This document shows, piece after piece, positions 51,033 to 61,701 of a stretch of DNA of 61,701 nt. The stretch covers positions 1 to 61,701 of the forward strand of contig NZ_JACTUZ010000013.1 in the NCBI RefSeq assembly GCF_014490445.1, written 5' to 3'. This DNA is from Pseudoroseomonas ludipueritiae. GTDB lineage: Bacteria; Pseudomonadota; Alphaproteobacteria; Acetobacterales; Acetobacteraceae. Made by a program: the position numbers and the translations under genes. Positions within the stretch are counted from its first letter, which is position 1. Each line of letters starts with the position of its first letter. A model generated the notes under the pieces. It saw only the letters and a program-made list of their open reading frames with translations. It made no database searches and was not told the origin of the DNA.

Positions 51033-52112
51033 TCAGCGCCCGGTCAGGGCCCGGGCCAGCGCGTCCCACATCGGCTTGCGCTGCCAATCGGCATCCAGCG
51101 GCAGGCCACGGTGCGGGCGCTTGTCCGGCAAGGCCACAGCCGGGTCGGTCGCCAGCCAGGAATATCTGTCGGAGAGGCCCCAGGTCAGCACTGTCCGCAC
51201 CCCCGCCTCTACCGCCGTGGAGGCAAAGGCATAGGCCCGCTCCGCCACCAGCGCGTCGCGCGCGGCGATCTCCTGCGGCACCTCCCCGCCCTCGCGGATA
51301 TCCATCTCGGTCACCAGCACGGCGAGGCCCAGTGCCTGCAATTCCTTGATGAAGCCGCTCAGCACCGAGGGCGTGAAAGGCTTGGCGATCTGTAGGTGCG
51401 CTTGCAGGCCCACGGCATCCAGCGGCACCTTGCGGCTCACCAGATCCCGCACCAGCGCCAGCAGGCGGCGGCGCTTCTCGGCGGCGGCGGGGGTGTCTTC
51501 CTCGATGCCGTATTCGTTCAGCGTCAGCCGCAGCGTCGGGTCGGCCTCGCGCGCCAGTTTCAGCGCCGTCTCGATATAGGTTGGGCCGAGGGCCCGCAGC
51601 CAGGGCGTGTCCCGCAGCTCCCCGCTCGCCTGCGGCGTGTCGCTGCCGGGCGGGTCGGCCACCACCTCGTTCACCACGTCCCAGTCGCGGATCTGCTGCT
51701 GGGTATGCTCCAGGATGGTGCCGATATGGGCGGCCATGACGGCCCGCGCGCGCTCCGGGCTCTCGGCAAGGGCCTGCTTGGTCCAGTCCGGCAGGTCCTG
51801 GTGCCAGATCAGCGCATGGCCGCGCACCGGGCGTCCCGCGCGCCGGCCCCAGGCCATCATGGCGTCCAGCCCCGCGCTGTTGAAGCGGCCCTCCTGCGGC
51901 TGCAGGACGCCCCACTTGCCTTCATATTCCGGGACCACGATGGCGGCTTCCCGCGCGAAGGCCGCCGCATAGCCGGCATCCTGCCGCAGCAGCCCGGATT
52001 GCATGGCGGCCCCGAAGGTCACGCCATTGGCCCGTGCCAGCTCGCCGAGCCCGGACTGCGCCTGCTGCGCGAGGGCAGCGGTCGGCAGGGCCATGGCACC
52101 GGAGGCCAGCAT
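51033..52112 (-). CDS. Endo-1,4-beta-xylanase, glycoside hydrolase family 10
   Basis: Extracytoplasmic xylanase. The GH10 core has GHALIWHQDLPDW, the acid/base Glu149 in WDVVNEVV and the nucleophile Glu269 in VTEMDIRE. LTLNEYGIE and TWGLSDRYSWL are also conserved. 359 residues from ATG 52112, a typical single-domain size with no carbohydrate-binding module. The frame just upstream encodes LTRRGLMLASGA, a twin-arginine export signal, so translation may really start at a CTG at 52142 that overlaps the stop of the diiron gene. Only one plant-polymer enzyme is in the window. Confidence 0.88.
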   Translation of the reverse strand: MLASGAMALPTAALAQQAQSGLGELARANGVTFGAAMQSGLLRQDAGYAAAFAREAAIVVPEYEGKWGVLQPQEGRFNSAGLDAMMAWGRRAGRPVRGHALIWHQDLPDWTKQALAESPERARAVMAAHIGTILEHTQQQIRDWDVVNEVVADPPGSDTPQASGELRDTPWLRALGPTYIETALKLAREADPTLRLTLNEYGIEEDTPAAAEKRRRLLALVRDLVSRKVPLDAVGLQAHLQIAKPFTPSVLSGFIKELQALGLAVLVTEMDIREGGEVPQEIAARDALVAERAYAFASTAVEAGVRTVLTWGLSDRYSWLATDPAVALPDKRPHRGLPLDADWQRKPMWDALARALTGR

Positions 52113-52138
52113 CAGCCCCCGGCGTGTCAGGGCGCCTT

Positions 52139-52999
52139 TCAGGCGGCGGCCTGCTGCGGGCGCTGGGCGTTCTCGTTCGCCACGCCCGTCTCCCGCTGGA
52201 ACTTGTCGCGCCGCCAGCAGAGCAGCCGCCAGGCGCCCTTGGTGGCGATGCTGGAGAGCCTTCCCCGGGGTTGCAGGCCGATCGCCTTGAACATCATGCC
52301 CATGCCGCGCTCGATGTGGTGATAGCGGTAATAACCCATAGCGCGAGACATGTAGCCAGCAATGCAACGATTGTGATCGTAGGGCGTGCCTACCGGGTCG
52401 TTGCCGCAATGGAAGGCGAAGGCCAGCTCGTCATCCTCGGATTCACCGACGCGGCCGGCCGCCACGCGCAGGCGCTGCAGGAAGGACAGCTTCTCCCGCG
52501 CCAGATAGCGCTTCATGTGGTCGTAGAAGAGCTTGAAGTGCCGGTACTCGTCCGCCGCGATCAGCTTGCAGACCTCCTTCAGCACCGGCTCCTCGGTATT
52601 CTCGCCGAGCGCGGTGTAATAGGAGGAGGTGCCGATCTCGACCATGCAGCGGGCGATCAGCTCGCCGGTGCGGCTGCCGCGGATCGAGGCATCGGCATTG
52701 ATGTCGATCTTGTAGCCGTTGCGATAGCGTTCGAAGGACTCATCGAAGTTCCAGGTCGGATCGGCCAGCATGGCCCACTTCCCCAGCGCGTCGCCGTGCT
52801 GCACCTCCTCCACCGCCCAGTTGTCGGCGGCCTGGCGGAAGTCCGGGTCATCGACAAAGACGCCATTGAGGTACTTCGCGTAGTCCACGCCATTCTTCTC
52901 GACCATGGCAGCCGCCTTCACCAGCGGGATGATGCCGGGGTCGATCTTGGAAGGATCGAAGCGGTCCCAGGCCACCTGCTCGATGTGCCAGTGCTTCAT
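52139..52999 (-). CDS. Ferritin-like diiron protein (acyl-ACP-desaturase-type fold)
   Basis: 286-residue predicted four-helix-bundle protein. Ligands fit a carboxylate diiron site: Glu34, Glu65 and His68 (EEVQH), Glu121, and Glu151 and His154 (DEYRH). The chain has no signal peptide or membrane segment and resembles the ferritin-like / type-2 desaturase superfamily, whose members include oxygenases and desaturases; the reaction here is unknown. The C-terminal tail is Arg- and Gln-rich. ATG 52999 is 117 bases after the atpC terminator region. It is coupled to, or overlaps, the xylanase frame at its 3' end. Confidence 0.72.
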   Translation of the reverse strand: MKHWHIEQVAWDRFDPSKIDPGIIPLVKAAAMVEKNGVDYAKYLNGVFVDDPDFRQAADNWAVEEVQHGDALGKWAMLADPTWNFDESFERYRNGYKIDINADASIRGSRTGELIARCMVEIGTSSYYTALGENTEEPVLKEVCKLIAADEYRHFKLFYDHMKRYLAREKLSFLQRLRVAAGRVGESEDDELAFAFHCGNDPVGTPYDHNRCIAGYMSRAMGYYRYHHIERGMGMMFKAIGLQPRGRLSSIATKGAWRLLCWRRDKFQRETGVANENAQRPQQAAA

Positions 53000-53040
53000 G
53001 GTCCTCGGTAACCTTCTGAATCAGGAACGGAAAACGACGA

Positions 53041-53073
53041 ACGCCGCATGCAGTCATGTTCTGCATGCGGCGT
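53041..53073 (-). terminator. Second terminator of the F1 ATP synthase operon
   Basis: 13-bp perfect stem ACGCCGCATGCAG/CTGCATGCGGCGT (53041-53053 with 53061-53073), 7-base loop. On the minus strand a TCGTCGTTTTCC stretch follows, a moderate U-tract. It separates atpC from the diiron gene. Confidence 0.7.
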
Positions 53074-53088
53074 CCGGTTTGCAAGGGA

Positions 53089-53108
53089 GGCGGGGTAACA
53101 ACCCCGCC
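53089..53108 (-). terminator. First hairpin after atpC
   Basis: 8-bp stem GGCGGGGT/ACCCCGCC (53089-53096 with 53101-53108), AACA loop, 8 bases beyond the atpC stop. Tandem with the hairpin at 53041-53073. Confidence 0.6.
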
Positions 53109-53116
53109 GGATCGCC

Positions 53117-53527
53117 TCAGGCAGCGCCGGCGACATCCACCATCTTGCGGGCGGCCAGGTAGCGGTCCATCGCCAACTCGCGCGCCTCGGGCGCACCATT
53201 GGCGGCGGCCTCATAGGCAGCCTGCGCCTCCCGCATCCGGGCCTCGGCCTGGGCGCGGGAGATCTCGGACACCGGCGTCGCCTCATCGGCCAGCACGGTC
53301 ATGCGGGTGGGCGTGATCTCGGCGAAGCCGCCGGCCACGAACAGCCGCTCGGGCTGCTTGCCACCTTCCCGCACCTCGATGACGCCGCCCTTCAGGGCGA
53401 CGATCATCGGGGAATGGCCGGGCAGCACGCCCATGTCGCCCTCGGCCGCCGGGATGATCGCCATCTCGACAGGGCGGGAGAGCAGCAGCTTCTCCGGGCT
53501 CACCAGCTCAAGGTCGAAGGTCGCCAT
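53117..53527 (-). CDS. atpC: ATP synthase F1 subunit epsilon
   Basis: Central-stalk subunit that couples and inhibits F1, 136 residues. N-terminal beta-sandwich FDLELVSPEKLLLSR, AEGDMGVLPGHSPMIVALKGG and the helical C-terminal half (ISRAQAEARMREAQAAYEAA). Last gene of the operon; 24 bases after atpD. Confidence 0.96.
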   Translation of the reverse strand: MATFDLELVSPEKLLLSRPVEMAIIPAAEGDMGVLPGHSPMIVALKGGVIEVREGGKQPERLFVAGGFAEITPTRMTVLADEATPVSEISRAQAEARMREAQAAYEAAANGAPEARELAMDRYLAARKMVDVAGAA

Positions 53528-53551
53528 GGGTCAGTCTCTCCCCTCAGATCC

Positions 53552-55880
<2,329 letters not shown>

Positions 55881-55903
55881 GGGTTCGCTCCCCTAGCCTC
55901 CCC

Positions 55904-58059
<2,156 letters not shown>

Positions 58060-58233
58060 CTTTGGGGGCTTTCACCCCGTCGGGCAGCAATCATGACGCG
58101 CCCGGAGGATCTTCCGTCGCGGCGGGCGGGGATTAACACAGCCCGTTGCAAGGCGGCAACCGGCTGGGAAGGGATTCGTTACCGCAGTTTCAAAATAGGG
58201 TCACTTTCGAGGCAGGGACGTATGCGGACCGGC

Positions 58234-60483
58234 CTAGAGAAAGCTCACCGGGTCCACATCCACCTGCACCTTCACGGAAGCCGGTACACGCACCCGTGAT
58301 AACCACTCCCGCAAAATGGGCTGCACCGGCACGTCCCGCCGCACCTTGATCAACAGCCGCCGCCGGTGCCGGCCCCGCAGCATGGAGAGCGGCGCCGGCG
58401 CGGGGCCGAGCACTTCTACCCCATCCCCGCCCGGTGCCTCGATTCCCAGGTCCCGGGCAATGGTATCGGCCTCCCGCTCGTCCTCGGCGGAGACGATCAG
58501 CGCGGCGAGGCGCCCGAAGGGCGGCCAGTGGCCCGGGCGGCGCTGATCAGCCTCGGCGGCCATGAAGCTGGCGAGGTCGCCGGAGATCAGCGCCTGCATC
58601 ACCGGATGGTCGGGGTTCCAGGATTGCAGCAGCACCTGGCCGGGCGCCTCCGCACGCCCGGCGCGGCCAGCCACCTGATGCAGCAACTGCACCGTGCGCT
58701 CGGCGGCGCGCAGGTCGCCGCCCGCCAGGCCAAGATCGGCATCCACCACGCCCACCAGCGTCAGATGCGGAAAATGCCATCCCTTGGCGACGATCTGGGT
58801 GCCAATGATCAGGTCCACTTCCCGCGCCTGGATGGCGCGCGCCGCCTCGGCCGCCGCCGCCGGGCCCGGCAGGGTGTCGCTGGCCATGACCAGCCGGCGG
58901 GCATCGGGAAAGAGCTCGGCCGCTTCCTCCTGTACGCGCTCCACCCCGGGGCCGAGCGGCGTCAGGCTGCCTTCGGCGCCGCATTCGGGGCAGGTGGGCG
59001 GGATAGGCTCGGCATGGCCGCAATGGTGGCATTGCAGCCGGCGCTGGACGCGGTGCTCCACCAGCCAGGCGGTGCAATTGGGGCAGCGCATGCGGTGGCC
59101 GCAGGTGCGGCAGAGCGTCAGCGGCGCATAGCCGCGGCGGTTGAGGAAGAGCATCGCCTGCTCTCCCCGCCCGATGGCATCCCGGATCGCCTGCACCAGC
59201 GGCGGGGAGAGGAAGCGCCCGCGCTCCGGCGGCGTCACCCGCTGGTCGATGGCCACCACGCTGGGGAGGGTGGCGCCGCCATGGCGCACCGGCAGGTCCA
59301 GCGCGGCATAGCGGCCGGTCTCGGCATTGGTCAGCGTCTCCAGGCTCGGCGTGGCGGAGACCAGCACGCAGGCGGCCTCGTTCAGCCGGGCACGGACCAC
59401 CGCCATGTCCCGGGCGTGGTAGACCACGCCGTCCTCCTGCTTGAAGGCGGTCTCGTGCTCCTCATCCACCACGATCAGGCCAAGATCGGGGAATGGCAGG
59501 AACAGCGCGGAGCGCGCGCCCACCAGCGCCTGCACCCGCCCCTCCGCCAGCGCCCGCCAGGTGTCGCGGCGGCGCTTGGAGCCAAGCTCGGAATGCCACA
59601 ACGCCGGCGGGCAGCCGAAGCGGGCCTCGAAACGCTCCAGCCACTGGGCGGAGAGCGCGATCTCGGGCAGCAGCACCAGCGCCTGCCGTCCCTGCGCCAG
59701 GCACTCGGCCACCGCTTCCAGATAGACTTCCGTCTTGCCGGAGCCGGTGACGCCGGAGAGCAGCGTGACGCCGAACTGCTTCTTCGCCACGGCCTCGCGC
59801 AGCGCCTGCCCGGCCACCTGCTGTTCCTCGCCCAGCGCCGGGCCGCCGCGCTTCAGGTCCGGGCGCGGGAATTCCACCGCGCGCTCGATCAGCGCCGGTT
59901 CCAGCAGCCCCGCATCCGCCATGCCACGCAGCACGCCGGAGGAAACCCCCGCCCGCTGCGCGATGGTGGCGGCCAGATGCGCCTCCCCGTCCAGTTCGCC
60001 TTCCAGGGTCTCCAGCACCCGCTGCCGGGCGCCGGTCAGGCCGGTGCCGCGCGCCAGCGCCGCTCGCCCCGCCGCCGAGGCACGCCAGCCCGCCTTGGCC
60101 ATCGGCGGTTCCAGCGCCGAAGGGCTGCTCATGGCCATGCGCAGCACCGCGCCAGGCGGGCTGACGGTATAGGCCGCCACCCAGTCCACGAATTTCCGCA
60201 AGGAGGCCGTCATCGGCGGCACGTCCAGCGGGTGGGTGATGTCGCGCAGCCTGCGTTCGGGCAGTTCCGGGTCGGCCTCACCGTCCCAGACCACGCCAAT
60301 CATCTCCCGCCCGCTCAGCGGCACCTGCACGAAGCTGCCGGGCGGCGGCGGCACCATGCCGGCCGGCACGCCATAGTCATAGGCGCCAGCCAGGGGCAGC
60401 GGCAGCAACACCCGCAGGCGCGCCCGCGCCGGAGCCAGCGGCAGGGCCGGGGATGCCGCGCCCTTTCGTCTTCCGCCACTCAT
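58234..60483 (-). CDS. priA: Primosomal replication protein N' (PriA helicase)
   Basis: 3'-5' helicase that restarts stalled replication forks, 749 residues. N-terminal DNA-binding domain [20 protein letters not shown]. Walker A is [15 protein letters not shown] and the DEEH box is VVDEEHET. The zinc region has eight cysteines: [13 protein letters not shown] and [42 protein letters not shown] and [11 protein letters not shown] are the late helicase motifs. ATG 60483 is the family start. Upstream of atpH on the same strand, a conserved alphaproteobacterial arrangement. Confidence 0.96.
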   Translation of the reverse strand: MSGGRRKGAASPALPLAPARARLRVLLPLPLAGAYDYGVPAGMVPPPPGSFVQVPLSGREMIGVVWDGEADPELPERRLRDITHPLDVPPMTASLRKFVDWVAAYTVSPPGAVLRMAMSSPSALEPPMAKAGWRASAAGRAALARGTGLTGARQRVLETLEGELDGEAHLAATIAQRAGVSSGVLRGMADAGLLEPALIERAVEFPRPDLKRGGPALGEEQQVAGQALREAVAKKQFGVTLLSGVTGSGKTEVYLEAVAECLAQGRQALVLLPEIALSAQWLERFEARFGCPPALWHSELGSKRRRDTWRALAEGRVQALVGARSALFLPFPDLGLIVVDEEHETAFKQEDGVVYHARDMAVVRARLNEAACVLVSATPSLETLTNAETGRYAALDLPVRHGGATLPSVVAIDQRVTPPERGRFLSPPLVQAIRDAIGRGEQAMLFLNRRGYAPLTLCRTCGHRMRCPNCTAWLVEHRVQRRLQCHHCGHAEPIPPTCPECGAEGSLTPLGPGVERVQEEAAELFPDARRLVMASDTLPGPAAAAEAARAIQAREVDLIIGTQIVAKGWHFPHLTLVGVVDADLGLAGGDLRAAERTVQLLHQVAGRAGRAEAPGQVLLQSWNPDHPVMQALISGDLASFMAAEADQRRPGHWPPFGRLAALIVSAEDEREADTIARDLGIEAPGGDGVEVLGPAPAPLSMLRGRHRRRLLIKVRRDVPVQPILREWLSRVRVPASVKVQVDVDPVSFL

Positions 60484-60560
60484 CGGTTATTCTGCAATTC
60501 CGCAAACACAGTCACACATAAGTGGTGCCCCGGCACCGCTTTCGCCAGGAACCAAGCCTC

Positions 60561-61217
60561 ATGAAGTTCTTTGTGGATACCGCCGAGGTGTCCGAGATCC
60601 GTGCGCTCGCCGAACTCGGCATGGTCGATGGCGTCACCACCAATCCTTCGCTGATCGCCAAGTCCGGCCGCAAGATGGCCGAGGTCATCGCCGAGATCTG
60701 CACCGTGACCCCCGGCCATGTCTCCGCCGAGGTCACCGCCACGGACTATGACGGCATGCTGGCCGAAGGCCGCTTCCTGCGCAACATCGCCGAGAATGTC
60801 GCGGTCAAGGTGCCGCTGACGGAAGCCGGCCTGCGCACCTGCCGCACGCTCTCCGACGAAGGCACGCCGGTCAACGTGACCCTGTGCTTCACCGCCACCC
60901 AGGCGCTGCTCGCGGCCAAGGCGGGCGCCACCTACATCTCGCCCTTCGTCGGCCGGCTGGATGACCTGGCGCAGGACGGCATGCAGCTGATCGAGGACAT
61001 CGTCACGATCTACAACAACTACCCGGCCATCAAGACCGAGGTGCTGGTGGCCTCCATCCGCCACCCGCTGCACCTGGCCCAGGCCGCCCGCATCGGCGCC
61101 GATGTGGCGACCCTGCCCCCCGCCGTGATCCGCCAGCTGATCAAGCACCCGCTGACCGACCGTGGCCTGGAAGCCTTCCTGGCAGACTGGAAGAAGACGG
61201 GCCAGAGCATCCTGTGA
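60561..61217 (+). CDS. Transaldolase-like protein / fructose-6-phosphate aldolase family
   Basis: Small TalC/FSA-type TIM-barrel aldolase, 218 residues. [29 protein letters not shown], the Schiff-base lysine in [12 protein letters not shown] and [31 protein letters not shown] are characteristic. It may act as transaldolase in the pentose phosphate pathway or as an aldolase; sequence alone does not decide. ATG 60561 starts the conserved protein. The stop overlaps the DUF484 start (GTGA). Divergent from priA. Confidence 0.92.
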   Translation: MKFFVDTAEVSEIRALAELGMVDGVTTNPSLIAKSGRKMAEVIAEICTVTPGHVSAEVTATDYDGMLAEGRFLRNIAENVAVKVPLTEAGLRTCRTLSDEGTPVNVTLCFTATQALLAAKAGATYISPFVGRLDDLAQDGMQLIEDIVTIYNNYPAIKTEVLVASIRHPLHLAQAARIGADVATLPPAVIRQLIKHPLTDRGLEAFLADWKKTGQSIL

Positions 61218-61701
61218 CGGAGGACGGCGCCGACCGGGTTGCCGCCTGGTTGCGCGCCAACCCTTCCTTCCTGGCGGAGCGGCCGGACCTTTACCGGCTG
61301 CTCACGCCCCCCCGCCGCATCCATGGCGAAGGGCTGGCCGACCACATGGCCGCCATGCTGGATGCCGAACGCGCGGCCAACCGTGACCTCGCCGCCAGCG
61401 CCCGGGCCGAGGAAAGCTTCGTCCACCGTGCCCAGCGGGCCGTGGTGGCGCTGATCGCCGCCCCCGATGCCGCCGAAGCGGTGTCCCAGGAATGGCCCGC
61501 CTTGCTGGGCCTGGACCATTGCGCCCTGGCCGATGAGGGCATGCCCGCGCCGCACCGCCGCAGCCTGCCCCCCGGCACGGTGCAGGCGCTGCTGCCCACC
61601 GGCCGCGACACCCTGTTGCGCGACGACCCGTCCGATGCCGCCCTGCTGCATGGCGAGGCCGCGCCGCTGATCGCCCGCGACGCCCTGGCGCGCCTGCCCC
61701 T
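61214..61701 (+). CDS. DUF484 family protein (3' truncated by window)
   Basis: N-terminal 162 residues of a GAF-like DUF484 protein of unknown function. [22 protein letters not shown] with the IHGEG that follows is the family start, then a helical segment ([21 protein letters not shown]) and a GAF-like part. The GTG start overlaps the transaldolase stop. In related genomes it often precedes xerC; that gene would lie outside the window. Confidence 0.85.
   Translation, partial: MTEDGADRVAAWLRANPSFLAERPDLYRLLTPPRRIHGEGLADHMAAMLDAERAANRDLAASARAEESFVHRAQRAVVALIAAPDAAEAVSQEWPALLGLDHCALADEGMPAPHRRSLPPGTVQALLPTGRDTLLRDDPSDAALLHGEAAPLIARDALARLP

Noticed and set aside
58131-58159. Possible -35/-10 (TTGCCG, 17 bases, TTAATC on the minus strand) before atpH
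   Set aside because: Only partial matches to consensus; alphaproteobacterial promoters are too degenerate for a call by eye.

Overview
The window is very GC-rich, gene-dense chromosomal DNA of an alphaproteobacterium. Gene orders such as clpP-clpX-lon-hupB-tRNA-nuoA..N-birA-coaX-rnj, priA next to an F1-only atpHAGDC operon, divergent purD/xseA and a thrC/M16 peptidase pair fit Rhodospirillales. The protein style (a PEP-CTERM protein, an AceE-like orphan E1, a CHASE3 hybrid kinase) suggests Acetobacteraceae of the Roseomonas type; that genus-level guess is inference. I saw no insertion sequence, prophage, CRISPR array, rRNA or plasmid function. No gene-free stretch reaches 300 bases; the longest, about 284 bases, lies upstream of the PEP-CTERM gene.

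Layout. Bases 1-15100 are mostly on the plus strand: a truncated family-4-type uracil-DNA glycosylase without cysteines, a soluble lytic transglycosylase, a three-gene signalling operon (CHASE3-PAS hybrid histidine kinase with two receivers, a stand-alone receiver, and an Hpt-REC-REC-GGDEF diguanylate cyclase), moaB and a SplB-like radical SAM protein. An orphan glycosyltransferase-like gene and purD (both minus) come next, then xseA, an M23 lipoprotein peptidase and a LuxR-type regulator. Bases 15150-40160 are one long minus-strand block that reads, in transcription order, tRNA-Leu, tig, clpP, clpX, lon, hupB, tRNA-Val, tRNA-Asp, all 14 complex I genes nuoA-N, birA, coaX and RNase J. It joins protein folding and quality control to respiration and cofactor supply.

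Bases 40280-48600 hold an aminotransferase and a SAM methyltransferase (plus), then an AceE-like thiamine-diphosphate enzyme, radC, pmbA and an M16 peptidase (minus). A plus-strand PEP-CTERM gene with a strong bidirectional terminator sits between the M16 peptidase and thrC. thrC is followed by a GH10 xylanase whose 5' end abuts a ferritin-like diiron protein gene. Bases 53117-58059 are the F1 ATP synthase operon atpHAGDC, closed by two tandem hairpins; the F0 genes are not in the window. priA (minus) and the divergent pair transaldolase-like fsa/tal and DUF484 (cut by the window edge) close the region.

Many genes are translationally coupled by GTGA or ATGA stop/start overlaps: kinase/receiver, xseA/M23, nuoC/D, nuoD/E, nuoL/M, nuoN/birA, M16/pmbA and tal/DUF484. 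Most of the window is conserved housekeeping sequence. The points of most interest are the cysteine-free glycosylase, the kinase-to-c-di-GMP relay, the PEP-CTERM insertion, the diiron/xylanase pair with a possible CTG start and Tat signal, and the orphan AceE-like E1.
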